A stretch of DNA of 64,000 bases from Hippasteria phrygiana (lineage: Eukaryota; Echinodermata; Asteroidea; Valvatida; Goniasteridae). Below the pieces are notes generated by a model. It was not told the DNA's origin, ran no database searches, and saw nothing but the letters and a program-made list of their open reading frames with translations. Below, piece by piece: positions 10,142 through 21,886 of this stretch. Positions within the stretch are counted from its first letter, which is position 1. Each line of letters starts with the position of its first letter. The position numbers were made by a program, and so were the translations under genes. The stretch covers positions 62,001 to 126,000 of the forward strand of contig JAZGUH010000070.1 of NCBI GenBank assembly GCA_037893225.1, in the 5' to 3' direction.

Positions 10142-10853
10142 CAATGCTCATGCTAAGCTGCAGTGCATGAATAATGCCAAAATGTTCTCACCAAACAAAA
10201 GGACGACACAACTCAAAAGTTTTTTTCCTGACATATTTTGGATGTGGCCATGCCCCCATGATACCTTTGCAGCTGTTCTGTTCATTCCCACTGAGGGCAG
10301 TGTGTAACATAGCAATGACAGAAAAGTGTATTTACATATGAGCCTGTTTGTCGTGTGTTGGATAGACCATTTACACTAGCACAAGGTATACCCATCCAGT
10401 TTTTAGCTGAATGTGAGAAAATTAATTCAAGTCCAAGGCCAAAACAGCAGACTTGGAAGTCGTGAAAATAGACTTCCTTATCATCTTGGGTCGTTTTCTC
10501 TGTATTAAGATGGAATGTCCTCATAATGTTAATGACGTGAATTACCGTCGGAATTTCTTTCCCCAAAACTCATATCCAAAGGAGATCGAATAGATAAATT
10601 TCTTGAATGGATTTATAATGCAATATTAATTTTCTGCCTGATATTGTAGACCCGCTTACCCCACCCCTTCTTGGATACTTGACAGGAATATGTTTTCCCG
10701 TTTTATTTCTAGAACATCACAAACATATCTTTGAATTTTTTTTTAATGTTTTAAAAAATGCACTGCAAATTGCATAGTGGCTACACGTGAACATGTCTGT
10801 TCACAGAAAATGTTGTCGCATTTCTTTCCATAAGCCCGGCCCAGATTTAAACA

Positions 10854-10859
10854 AATAAA
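10854..10859 (+). promoter_or_regulatory. Candidate polyadenylation signal AATAAA (proximal)
   Basis: An AATAAA hexamer 713 nt after the stop codon of the coiled-coil gene, followed by an AT-rich stretch. There is no transcript evidence. Confidence 0.4.
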
Positions 10860-13342
10860 ATTGACAGATTTTCACATTTATTTTCCAAATTCAAATCCCA
10901 TTTCCTCACATGTCAAGGCTTAAAAAGCCGAGAATCTTAGTTCCACAATTTACGAAAGCTTGAAAGTTGAGTCATGTTTTCATTGGTAGATTTTGGGGGG
11001 TGTGCTTTTTATTGTTTGGTGGGCATGTCGTGATTGCAACCATGACTGAGGTTCACATCCATGCAGTGCAGCTCTGTGTACATTTCTGTACATATGTAAT
11101 TTGTATACTGTCGAAGCGTTGCTGTTTTTTGTACGTCAGGAAAATACTGATCATGTAAATAAGTATACTATTTGAATGAGCATAGTGATTACACAATGGG
11201 ATCTGGGTTTTTCCAGCATCATAATATGTGATGTCACGCATTGAAATGAGCAGAAAGTTGGTCCATGGCATCCTGACTTAAAAGCACAAACAGCATTTGT
11301 TTGCATTTCGAAGTCAATTTTGGGGATTTTAACATTGCTTTCATATCCCGAGTTTTAGAACTAGAAAAGAAACGCTTAATAAAAATAATGCCATAATCTA
11401 AATTTTATAATTTTGCTTCTTTCCGCACGTTCCTTAGTGCCAGGTCACATACTAATTGATCTACCCAGTCTTGTATTGTTAGTGTAGCCTAATAACTTTA
11501 CGGAAAGTAAGATTTCATCAGTTTGTACTGACTCTGTCTTTTGACTTGGTGGGTTGGGGGTGGTAATTGCCACTTGTGAATAATTGGCACTTTTCAATTT
11601 CTTGAAAAAAATTTTAAATTGGCAAAATGTGCCATAATATGCAAATCATATGTGTAATGACCACACCATGACTGGTTGTGGGATAAGTGAATGTGCCCTA
11701 CTATGAGCCATTACTGAGGTTCCGTCAAAGACTTGATAAAAAAGCCTTCTGATAAAAATGCCCCACAAAATGCAGGCTGTTATCAGACTTGTCATGGCGC
11801 CGTTATGCAAAAACTCACATCAAGTATCCACCTGCCATTTGTAATCAACATTCAGTCCCATGCTGGTATTCAAGTCAGACAAATAATACCTAATGATATG
11901 ATATGCAGAAATTAATTAGAGTAGGCTTTGTTTGGGGTAGAGAGTGCTCCCTCCTATTAGCCGCTCTCAGATTAAGAAAGCCTAAAGATGAGGGTGTACG
12001 AATTGACACAGACAGCCGCTGATACTACCAACATTTTCAGCAAAGAATGTCCTTAATTCTAAGTCCATGACAGATGCTGATGGGCGTTTATTTTCCATGA
12101 GATGTTTGGAGGATCCCCTGATGTACTCTCCAGAATCTATAATACTATTGAAACAATAAGCTGATTAAAAATACAATCTAAGGAGCAAAAGATGGATATT
12201 TCAAGTTGATCCACCCTCAGTCCCCTCTGGACATGCCTACAGCAGGGGCGAGTTTTTGCCAATTTCATCCCTGCTACAGAATGATCATTGAAAGTACTCA
12301 GTGTTGTCTGCAAACTCCAGGTTTAAACCGTCAGAAATTGTGAGATGATTACAGATGACCTCATTGCTTTTCTCAAGTCGGACAAAACGCTGAAAATGTA
12401 AGGTAACACTCCTAAAAAGAGGGGAAATACAGTGAAAGAAAATAGTAAATTATGTAAGTAGGTACTTTCCCCTTTTTTTCCTGGACGAAATTAAGTGAAT
12501 GTGTTGCCCCTCTTTGCATGGCGTACCGGTAGTTAATATTAGGTTTTTCAAATCTATTAATTCATGACAGTAAGCTGACACCTTGCCTCGAAGGCGCCAA
12601 TTCAGGCTACAAAAACATTCGCCCTGAAGTTGCTACGGTTAGAAAAAGCATCGAAAGTAGAATATAATAATGCCTGCCACCATGACTTGATAAATCCTTC
12701 ATCTGAAAATCACTGACGAAAGTCATTTCAGGAGCGCCAGTCCGAGTCGTGAACAGTTGGACCGTTTGAAACCCCACACCACGCGCAATTTTGTCATCAA
12801 TGATTTTCAGACAAACGGCACATTTTCGAGGGAGGGTCGTTGACAATATTTCTATTTTTTGGCTGATCTTTCCGACCACAGCAATTTTAGGATGAGCATT
12901 TTTCCCAACTCATATGCAGTGTGTTCCATTAATTGTCAGCAGTGGCCATGAGACGTATTGAAATGAAGTCAGTTTCAATTCAGATGTGTAATTAATGAAA
13001 GGGGTGTAGCGACTAGCGAGGCAGAGGAGGGGCATACGCCCATAAAATGAAACAGTAGAGTATCCAGTTTTTCGTGCCGGGGAGGGCTTTGCTGGGCTTG
13101 CTGCCACATTTTAGAATTGTACATCTCGTCTTCCATATATCGCTCCATTGTGAGTGAGTCAAACCGATGGACCAAAAGTGTACTACCGTTTTCAATGAAG
13201 TGCTTGTATAATCTCATCCCAGTCCATCCCTTTGCAGAATATGTACATATTGCGGCATAAAATATACTAGTCCCTGGCCTTCTCTAGCATCCAAGCAAAA
13301 ACTAATACCTTCTCCATTGTTCGCACCAGTTGTGCGCAAACT

Positions 13343-13482
13343 CAGAACTACGCGCGCATGCTCGGAACTACGCGCGCATGCTCGGAACTACGCGCGCATG
13401 CTCGGAACTACGCGCGCATGCTCGGAACTACGCGCGCATGCTCGGAACTACGCGCGCATGCTCGGAACTACGCACGCATACA
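13343..13482. repeat. 20-bp CG-rich minisatellite
   Basis: Seven near-identical copies of CTCGGAACTACGCGCGCATG. Alternating CGCGCGCATG is of the purine/pyrimidine type able to form Z-DNA, and the array is CpG-dense in a CpG-poor region. Confidence 0.95.
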
Positions 13483-13800
13483 CGGAATATGCAAAAAGAC
13501 CGATATGCCTGCTGCCCTCCAGCGTCTCAAAAGTCTCCCAATTCCCAAGTAAATGTACTTCCTTAGCGGAAATGAGCCGACAGCCAGCCACACCCAATAC
13601 ACACTGCTTTCAATTTGGTTGACAACCTCTTTTTTGTAAGTGGATATTTTCTGCGCTCAGCACGTTTGAGTGTTTATCAGTTCTGAAATCGCTCCTTGAT
13701 ATTTCGCATGTTGTTGTAGTCTCCTTGTGAGATTTGTTGGTAACAAACTGATAATATTGTAATACTTTTAAAGTATCACCGTTCAAGTATTATGATTTTT

Positions 13801-13806
13801 AATAAA
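13801..13806 (+). promoter_or_regulatory. Candidate polyadenylation signal AATAAA (distal)
   Basis: An AATAAA hexamer followed within about 100 nt by T/G-rich sequence, placed where the unique 3' region gives way to repeat-rich DNA. Confidence 0.35.
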
Positions 13807-14249
13807 ATGACATGGAATAAGGAATAACAGAATCCTTGTGTTATAAAACTAGGATAAAGGATAATAATTTGATATTTTTGTATGTGTAAAATGTGTGATT
13901 GTACAAAAAGAAGTTGGAAAAAGTGAACAGTAGGTACATGTATATTGTTGTAATTCTTTTGTATCTAGCAAAGTGTAAAATGCAAAGTTAGGCTATAAGC
14001 TGTTTGTGTGATGCTTTTCATGCCGAGGTGACCGGCAACACAATCCACTTGTTTCACTGTGTTTATTTCATACGAGTCTTGTGTTAAGTTCGTACAGGAT
14101 AAATTTGTGCTGGGGACCAGAGTTGCATTTTCTCACGCCGAGCGGCAGATTGATGTTACGATTATGCCTGGAAATTGTACATATTTTTGGAAAATAGGCT
14201 CTTATTACAGGCACGTGTAGGTTGGGCGTGGTCAGGGGAGGCCCGTGCC

Positions 14250-14500
14250 ATATGTAGTCCCATAGAGGAATCCCACAACGACGAGTTTAGCGCCGATCTG
14301 CGCACTTCCGCGTTTGAAAACGAAGATCTCAATGTCACAGTAAACAACTTTATGCTGATCGTGCGCCTGCGCTTCCTTTTATGGCCTGATTAATTCATTC
14401 ATGAATGAATGCATGCGTTGAAAAGCGTTGTTTTGTTTGCCACTGACATTCTCGCTTTCAACCCGGAAGTGCGCAGAAGCCTTCGGGGTCATACTAACCA
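14250..14500. mobile_element. MITE-like inverted-repeat element
   Basis: TGCGCACTTCCGCGTTTGAA (about 14299) pairs imperfectly with TTCAACCCGGAAGTGCGCA (about 14458). The exact ends are not defined. Confidence 0.5.
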
Positions 14501-15260
14501 CTTTATGAAGTCTAGTAGCTAGGTGCCTGCGTTTGTGACGGAAAAGGTGTCGCAATTTTTGATTGTATATAAAACTGCAAACAAAAGCATAAATACCATT
14601 TTCAGGGATAACATAATAGTACAAGAAGTTAATTGAGAAGTTGTTTTACACCAGAAAGCCCTCTTGTTTTATCTTGAAAGTATCGAGATTTCCCGATAAC
14701 AATCTCACCGTTTTATCAAATTCGTTGGCATATGCAGCTGCCGCTTCATCCTTTGCCCAGATGTCACCAAGTTGGTCGTCTTAATTAATGAATTAATTCA
14801 TTACTGGTTTTTTTGTTCCGAAGTTTCACAAGGTGCATCCCTAGACCTGCTTGGAACGTTTGTGTTAGGGAGACCGTTGTTAGAGCAATCGCGTAGCCAG
14901 GGTTTTGTTGTAGAATTTTTGTTCCATTTAACCCATTTTCACCGTTCCGATTTTGAAGGTACGAAACAGGTTTCAAAATCTGTGTAGCCGAACACTCCCA
15001 CGTATAGCCTTCTACTTTCTGAGTGTGTTACTTTTAGTATTCTTTAAACAGGAAACACTATACGTACCATGTATAAATACGTTAGATTGTCGTCTTTGCT
15101 CCTATTTATGACTGGAAATGCGACTAGGCGCAACTTTGTACAGAAGGTGTGAGTTTGAATTGAAGAATATATATAATAACAGTTGTTTATTACGAACCTC
15201 ACCAAGTTCTATTCTATGTCCATTCTTTTCGTGATCGAGTTGTTTTATTCTTGCGCGATA

Positions 15261-15486
15261 TAGAGTACCAAAGTCCGACGTCAGTTGCCGCGGCAATGGT
15301 TCCAAACACATGCAGTTTAGAATGTATTCTGTTCCAAACATTGCATGATAGAGTACATTGCTCTATAGAGTACCGAAGTGATGACGTCAATCGATGCAAT
15401 GTTTGGAATTGAACCAGAATACATTCTAAACTGCATGTGTTTGGAACCAGTTGGCGCGGCAACTGACGTCAGACTTCGGTACTCTA
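15261..15486. mobile_element. Two adjacent CRE-bearing MITEs
   Basis: A full copy at 15366-15486 runs TAGAGTACCGAAGTGATGACGTCA-like to CTTCGGTACTCTA (ends inverted, TA flanks). A partial copy at 15261-15346 abuts it in opposite order. Each carries TGACGTCA-type sites near the ends. Family members also lie at 23527-23697 and 28515-28629. Confidence 0.8.
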
Positions 15487-15869
15487 TTGTGTCCTGCGCT
15501 TGGTGATATCGTTTGTTTGTAGGGTTGAATGTATGATTTCTCGGTCAATTTCGGCAAATAAGCAGCCAATATCACTTCCATACATTCATATTAAAACCAT
15601 TTTTCCTCTCCAGTTGCTACTTTGTTTCGAATTAAGAATTTAAGCATTCGATTGTTTTTATGCATGCGAATTCATTTAGCGTTATATTAAATTTAACATA
15701 CACGATGTTCTTTTTAGTAATGGAAATCGGTCATCGATGGAGATTTGATTTCCATTTTCGTGAACAGGCAATCAATTTCGCAAAATAAGAATTCAAAAAG
15801 TACGAGAAAGAAATGCAAACAAATAGATGAATTTGTCCAAAAATCTTTACTTTATTCAAATTTATTTTT

Positions 15870-15935
15870 GAAAGTGAACAAAGAAAACTGGTAGGAGATT
15901 CGAACGTGTGACCTCCGGAACGTTCCCTTGTGGTT
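15870..15935 (-). mobile_element. tRNA-SINE fragment
   Basis: AAGTGAACAAAGAAAACTGG and GACCTCCGGAACGTTCCCTT match the SINE at 1735-1960 with an internal deletion. Confidence 0.6.
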
Positions 15936-16004
15936 TGTTAATTGACAAATATATTTTTTTTGTCTCGCCTGAACGAAGTTCAGGAAGAGACTATGCAATC
16001 ACTG

Positions 16005-16755
16005 CAGGGTGTATCTCGAAAAACGCAACAGTTGCTAAAACCGTGATTATAGGAAAACCCAATATAACCATACATGGAACATGATATGGTATAGATGCGC
16101 TAGAGCATCAGCTTCAATTTGAGACCAGTTTCAGGTCGTTCACTCTCCGATTGGCTGAGCAATCATTGTTTGAATGAGGTGGGGTAAAATGCAATTTTTA
16201 CATGTGTAAATGGCTTGATGATCTGTTTTTGCCTAATCCTTTGAAGGATGAGCTTTGGGACACTGATTACATAACTTACACCAGGCCTGTCTGACATTGT
16301 CTTGTGGGCACTTCATTTGACAAGATGGTGCAGTTATGCATCGACAGAGAAGGTGGTCATGTTGAGGGAGTTGGAGCTTAAGTTGAACGTTGAAGAGCCA
16401 GTGCCATGATGACTTTGAACGGTTTTCAAACCATTGTTTTAAATATTAAATTTATGTTCCTGTTGATAAAGCAAATGCTTTTGTTGTGTTCAGTTTTGTT
16501 ATTAAAGAACATGTGAAATTCAATTGGTGTCGTTCTTCATTAAAGTTCTCTAACATGTAACAAATGGCTTTTTACTCCACCTCATTCAAACAATGATTGT
16601 TCAGCCATCCGGAAAGTGAACGAACCGAAACTGGTCTCAAATTGAAGCTTATGCCCTAGCGCATCTATACAATATAAAAGAAGACATGGTTATGATACTG
16701 GGTTTTCCTATAATCATGGTTTTATTAACGGTTGCGTTTTTCGAGAGACACCCTG
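16005..16755. mobile_element. DNA-transposon-like element with long terminal inverted repeats
   Basis: The left arm (about 16005-16190, starting CAGGGTGTATCTCGAAAAAC) is inverted at about 16565-16755 (ending TTTTTCGAGAGACACCCTG), giving arms of about 190 bp. The 370-bp middle has no long open frame, so it is non-autonomous. Confidence 0.75.
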
Positions 16756-16782
16756 TATTTCTGTACGTAGTTTCGACAAATT

Positions 16783-17530
16783 GGTCTTATACGCAAATTG
16801 CAATCAAACTTGGGTCATGCATTCAATGATGCTTGTGTCAAAGGTCAAGTACTGAGGTCAAAGGTCATTTGAGGTCAAGTTGTAAAATGGGCTGGAATTG
16901 TAAAATTGGTCTTATATGCAAAGTTGAAGTCCAATTGCAATCAAACTTGGGTCATGCATTCAATATTGCAACCTTTATATGATGCTTGTTTCAAAAGTCA
17001 AGTACTGAGGTCAAAGGTCATTTGAGGTCAAGTTGTAAAATAGCCTGGAATTGTAAAATTGGTCTTATATGCAAAGTTGAAGTCCAATTGCAATCAAACT
17101 TGGGTCATGCATTCAATATTGCAACCTTTATATGATGCTTGTTTCAAAAGTCAAGTACTGAGGTCAAAGGTCATTTGAGGTCAAGTTGTAAAATAGCCTG
17201 GAATTGTAAAATAGGTCTTATATGCAAAGTTGAAGTCCAGTTGCAATCAAACTTGGGTCATGCATTCAATATTGCAACCTTTTATGATGCTTGTCTCAAA
17301 GGTCAAGTACTGAGGTCAAAGGTCATTTGCTGTCAAGTTCTAAAAAAGGGTGGAATTGTCCAACTTGTCTCATTTGAAAACGAAGTCCAATTGGATTCAA
17401 ACTTGGGTCATTCATGCACTATTGTAACCCTTTTATGATGGTCGTGTCAAGGGTCAAGTACTAAGGTCAAAGGTCATGTGAGGTCAAGTTGTGAAAGAGG
17501 CTGGAATTGTAAAATTGGTCATTGTGCTAT
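16783..17530. repeat. 152-bp satellite with DR1/DR4-type half-sites
   Basis: Five tandem units; the internal motif AGGTCAAAGGTCA starts at 16855, 17008, 17161, 17313 and 17464, i.e. 151-153 bp apart. Units share CTTGGGTCATGCATTCAATA and AAATTGGTCTTATATGC. It directly adjoins the long-inverted-repeat element that ends at 16755. Confidence 0.9.
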
Positions 17531-17739
17531 TGTGCCGATTGAGGTGTCAAAATGTGACGCGTGGTTCGAGAGCCACCTTGTCTGTTCATGTGCGTTACTC
17601 GCCCATCAATCTTTTTGTTGTCATACTTTGTCTCGTTTATTCTCAGATATTTGTTGTGGTTTTTCTGACCTGGGCCCATTCTGTAATGTGTTTTTTGTTA
17701 TTTTTATTTTTTTTTTGTGCCTAATTACCACCTCCTATT

Positions 17740-17960
17740 TACCCCCCCCCCCCTCCCCTTTTTACCACACTCCTTTGTGCCCCGTCCCCAACTTCATCCC
17801 TCTCATCTCAACCCCCCTTTCCTCCTTGCCCTAACCACACTCCTTTGTTTCTTTCTTCCTTGCTGTCCCTTCCCTCCCTTTGATGTTTACCCACTGTCAC
17901 TCTCCTTTGAATCTCTTTTGTGCTTCTCCATCCACCCCCTCTTGCATGTGTGTTCCCCAC
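17740..17960. repeat. Pyrimidine-rich low-complexity tract
   Basis: C/T-rich on + with runs of C and CCTCCC motifs. It has no repeat unit and no credible gene. Confidence 0.7.
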
Positions 17961-18167
17961 ATGTTTGTTTCTTGTCATTTGTCTTTGAGAAAGAACTTGC
18001 TTAAGTTCGAAACGTTATGCCAGCTGATTTCTTTTTCTATTTAGAAATTATTTATGTTATATGGGCTTTCATTAACCCGTCTTAGTGTCCTTATTTTTAT
18101 CCTGGTTTCTTATTGTCCATTCACGTGGTTTCTTCCTTCACCACCAATCTGTATGCGTTTGTACAGG

Positions 18168-18230
18168 GTGCCCCCCCCCCCAAAAAAAAAAAAAAACAAC
18201 AACAACAACAAAACAACAACAAAAACGGAA
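18168..18230. repeat. Poly-C, poly-A and (CAA)n tract
   Basis: About 12 C, about 14 A, then AACAACAAC repeats. It may be the degraded tail of a retroelement, but no body is recognised. Confidence 0.6.
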
Positions 18231-18419
18231 CGGCATACTTCCACTACCGATGGATGGATAATCTTTTTAGAAGGAAAATGATACTTGGACCTCCTGATTC
18301 GGTCCAGTCGTTTTTGCTCCAGAGCCTATTTCGTGAAGCAAAGTCGGGTCACTTGGCAATTTGTTCCATGCAGAAAAGAGCTTTAGTTATACCTCTGGAC
18401 CAAATGACCCCCGACTGTA

Positions 18420-18630
18420 GGCCATTTCACACTGGAGCGCCGAACCCCGGGGCGAACTTAACCCGGGGCGGCCCCGGGGTCGCACAGGCGTTTCACATTT
18501 GTTTCGCGGAAACCTACCTCAGCCAATCCTGGGGCGAGCTCGCCCCGGGGGTTGGGCATGAACGTTTCACAATTAACGTGCAGTCGGGCCGGGCCGCGGG
18601 TCGGGTCGGGTCGGGTCCGTTTACCACCCC
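18420..18630. repeat. GC-rich island with repeated CCCCGGGG motifs
   Basis: CCCCGGGG-type palindromes occur several times (ACCCCGGGGC, GGCCCCGGGG, GCCCCGGGGG), followed by GGTCGGGTCGGGTCGGGTC, a 5-bp repeat. Much richer in GC than its surroundings. No gene is recognised. Confidence 0.55.
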
Positions 18631-19269
18631 ACTACCTCCGGGATTCCCAAGTTGAAGGACCGGTCGCGGTTTGGGCATACTTTACTACGGAATAAAGAAA
18701 GTTACGCTGGCGGTCGAACCATGAAGGTGTCAGATTCATTATTTCTGAAGTAAAGAATCATTGGAAACGCGGCTGAAAGTAGGCTAGTTTGTTAGTAACC
18801 ATCACGTAGAATTATGTTCCAATTAAAGGTAACACCGCGCCTTAGCCAATGACCGTTGGGAGAAAAAATGCGTGGATTTGCACGTGTGCACTACAACACG
18901 CGAGTTTACTTAGGTGTGTATCCACCGTCGAACGCAGACGTCTTATTGTTCCCTCTTTTGTTTGTACTTTTTCGGAAGTTCCCTTTGTTATACGTCCAGG
19001 TTTGTTTTATAGGAGAACACACGCGTAGGGGTTCACATGTACATTAGGGTTGGTACTGTAATGATGTCGACTCAGCCGTTAAGTTGGAATTTCTCCTGGG
19101 TTGAATTTACTAAAATTGTTATCAATTCAGTCCACTGATGGTGGAGTCAACTCAGTCTATGGGGGTTGGTTGAGTTGACTCGGTTTATCCATGGAAAATA
19201 CTTTTAATACGTCCATGGTTTATCGGAGTTGGGTCGACCCAGTTTTTGGTAATTTTCGTCGATTTTGCG

Positions 19270-19293
19270 CCCCCCCCCCCCCCCCCCCCCCCC
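19270..19293. repeat. Poly-C tract, 24 bp
   Basis: A pure run of C followed by A. It is one of many long G/C homopolymers in the window. Confidence 0.9.
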
Positions 19294-19839
19294 AAAAAAA
19301 GACAAATCCAAATTGGGGCAAATCCAAATTTTCCTGAAATGTATCCAAGAGACTTAAGAGTGCCAGAAACCCATTTGGAGAACGATCAAAGCATATTTAA
19401 TAGAAATACTGCAAAAAAGAAATGGATCCTGAAAAAGGGATTATTTTTTGGGAATTTCTAAACTATCTTCATCCACGAAATCTAAAATTACACTTCTAAA
19501 GTCTCCATATCATTCTCCTTTTCTGCTGCAATTGTGACGGTAACCTATTTCTGATTTTTCGATCCGAAAAAAGGCATACGCTGGCTTTTTTGCCGATTTT
19601 GCTAATTTTTACGGACTGAATTTGACTAAAATGAGCTAGAATTACCTAAACTCAACAGATTGATCAACTCTGTGGACTCGGTCGACTCAATTTTATAGCC
19701 AGAGTTGACTTAACTGCACGCAAAGACTGTGTGAGATGACACAATTTCAGATGTATTCGACAGATATTGGAATTTGTTCTTATTTCATAAGGTGTTCATA
19801 TATTTCAAAATAAACTTGAAAAATGGCAGTATTTTCATC

Positions 19840-20830
19840 AGATATGCTTCGATTTCTCCCCATATTGATTTCTGGCGCTATTGAATGTCTCAAGAATCAA
19901 TTTTAGGTAAATTTGGAAAATGTCATTTTGGGGCCAAAAGCGACGAAAATTGCGGTGTTTTGGGTGTCAAAAATTAGGTTACCTTTAAAATCACAGCAGA
20001 GATATGGAAGTTGTCTAAATTCAGATGTCTTGGATCAAGATTTTGTTTTATGTATTTTAAAATATTTTCATGTTTTTCCACAATTATTGAAAAATTGCAG
20101 TACATTGTAGTTAAATCGGATATGATTTGATTTACTCTCCTGTTGGGATTCCGGCACTCTTACATGTCTCTATTATCTGTTTCGGGTAAAGTTGAAAAAT
20201 GGCAATTTTTTTGGGCCAATATAGAGAAAAATTGCATGGGTTATCCTTGGTCATTTTTTTCCCGGGTGAAGCAAGTTTTCTTTAAAACTGCAGCAGAGAG
20301 AGAATGAAACTTCAGCCATGTAATTTAAGATGTCGAGGATAAAGTTTGGATCTTTACCTAGTTTTGTTTCATATTTTTGCCAAAGTTATTGAAAGATTGT
20401 AGTATTTCAATCATATATGTTTTGATTATTCTCCAACTGAGTTTTTGGACCTCTTCAATGTCTCCAGAATCAATTTCGCCAAAATTTGGAAAATTTCATT
20501 TGTGGGCCAAAATAAAAAAATATTACAAGGGGTACCCGCCTGCCATTTTGGGGGTCGAAAATAAGTTTCCGTCAAACTTGCAGCAGAGATAGAAAAATGA
20601 ACTTCAGCCGTGTAATTTAAGATGACTTGGATCCAGAGTGGATTTTTATATTTTGCTATTTTCCCAAATGGTTGAAAAAAATGCAGTATTTGTCAGATAA
20701 GCTTGAATTACTCTTCAGGTGGGTTTTCTGGAACTCTTATATGTCTCTAGAATCAGTGTTAGGCAAATTCGGGAAATGTAATTTTGTTTGGCCAAAAACG
20801 GCAAGAAAATGTCACCCAAATTGCATTTAA
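19840..20830. repeat. Degenerate tandem array, about 280-bp unit
   Basis: Four diverged units share GGAAAATGTCATTTTGGGGC-like, GCAGCAGAGATAG-like and ATTGAAAGATTGTAGTA-like segments in the same order (centres near 19910, 20185, 20480 and 20770). Confidence 0.65.
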
Positions 20831-21822
20831 TGAGTTGCCAACTAGAATCTGGAAGCAGTAGCGTATAGGCCTACCTGACCCAAATGTAGAAATACCACCT
20901 CTCACCCTGGACTGAAGACGCAGCACTACCCGTATAGCCTAAAATGTAGATAACGAAGAAGTTATCAGGCGAAGTGCAGTGAAAGACCGCGTTGTGTTAC
21001 GTCTGATACTGAAGCAGGTGAATAAGCGTACCCCAGAAAGAGGTGTGATCGCGTGTATAGCGCTCGCATGGATCTGGGACGTGGAAAATGTGGGTGAATA
21101 CATGTGATCTACACCCTGCAATATTTAGTCGAGAGTGATATGTCAAGCACATACAAATAATTAGGGACGATCTTTTTTATACACTTCTTATAAGAAAAAA
21201 AGTCAGGTTCTGCGAGGATTGAAACGTCACGCCTTTCAAAAAACAAAATACAGTGGCAACCAACCACAACACATCACACAACAGTGGCACCAATCGGAAC
21301 GCTTCCCTTTCTACACACAATCCCAGCAAATACTACTAAAGGAGCTGCATCGGCAAACCTCCTCATTCTCCTGATGAAGATGAGAGCAGGCTAATCGAAA
21401 CGTTGAACAACCCGAGAAGTCCCCATGGTTCTCCCCTGAATCATATTTCTGACTTATCGACAGTAGAGAAAACGAGTTGCATGAAAATTGGTTCTCCCTT
21501 GAACCCTATACGAGTTGTGCGATAAGGTTCTTTTCAGAACCCATACCTCTCGTTAGTTGAGATAAACACATGGTGTTACCGCAAACCGAAACGATATCGA
21601 TGTTCCACCATGCAAAGCCTCAAAACTTATAAAATACAGTTAATTATATTTTAATTTATACAAAGTGCTTGAAAGTTTCCCAAATTAAATCTATGTGTGC
21701 TACAAGATCGAGCTATTTTCGTTTCGTGTAGGCCTATAAAGCTCGAGAGTATACTTTGTTAAATGGTCACAGAGGTAAGGCGAAGTAAAAAAAAGAACTA
21801 AAAAAACACATGTTTAGCGTCC

Positions 21823-21825
<3 letters not shown>
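20831..21825. other. Gene-free stretch with one retroelement-like block
   Basis: No supported gene. CCTGATGAAGATGAGAGCAG and TCGAAACGTTGAAC (about 21368-21405) resemble the conserved end block of some retroelements. The rest looks unique. Confidence 0.4.
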
Positions 21826-21855
<30 letters not shown>

Positions 21856-21886
21856 GAGGAGGGGCTTTTTTTTTTTTTTTTTTTTC
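21826..21886. repeat. Two poly-T runs
   Basis: About 27 T and about 21 T separated by AAAGGAGGAGGGGC. They are followed by CAAGATGGCCGCCATTC (21886-21902), which resembles a YY1-type site (GCCATNTT) in both orientations. Confidence 0.85.

Larger units (their letters stand above)
10142..13806 (+). other. Probable 3' untranslated region of the coiled-coil gene
   Basis: No coding exon was found here after the stop. The sequence is AT-rich, mostly unique and poor in the window's common repeats, as expected of a long 3' UTR. AATAAA polyadenylation signals occur at 10854-10859 and 13801-13806, so a short (about 0.7 kb) or a long (about 3.7 kb) UTR is possible. A 20-bp minisatellite lies near its end at 13343-13482. 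Confidence 0.45.

Noticed and set aside
13317..13622. Repeated RMLGTTRACSEL-type open frames
   Set aside because: Minisatellite translation with no start context or splice support.
18113..18655. A 180-codon + strand frame
   Set aside because: It crosses a poly-C/poly-A tract and a GC-rich repeat; no conserved domain is visible.
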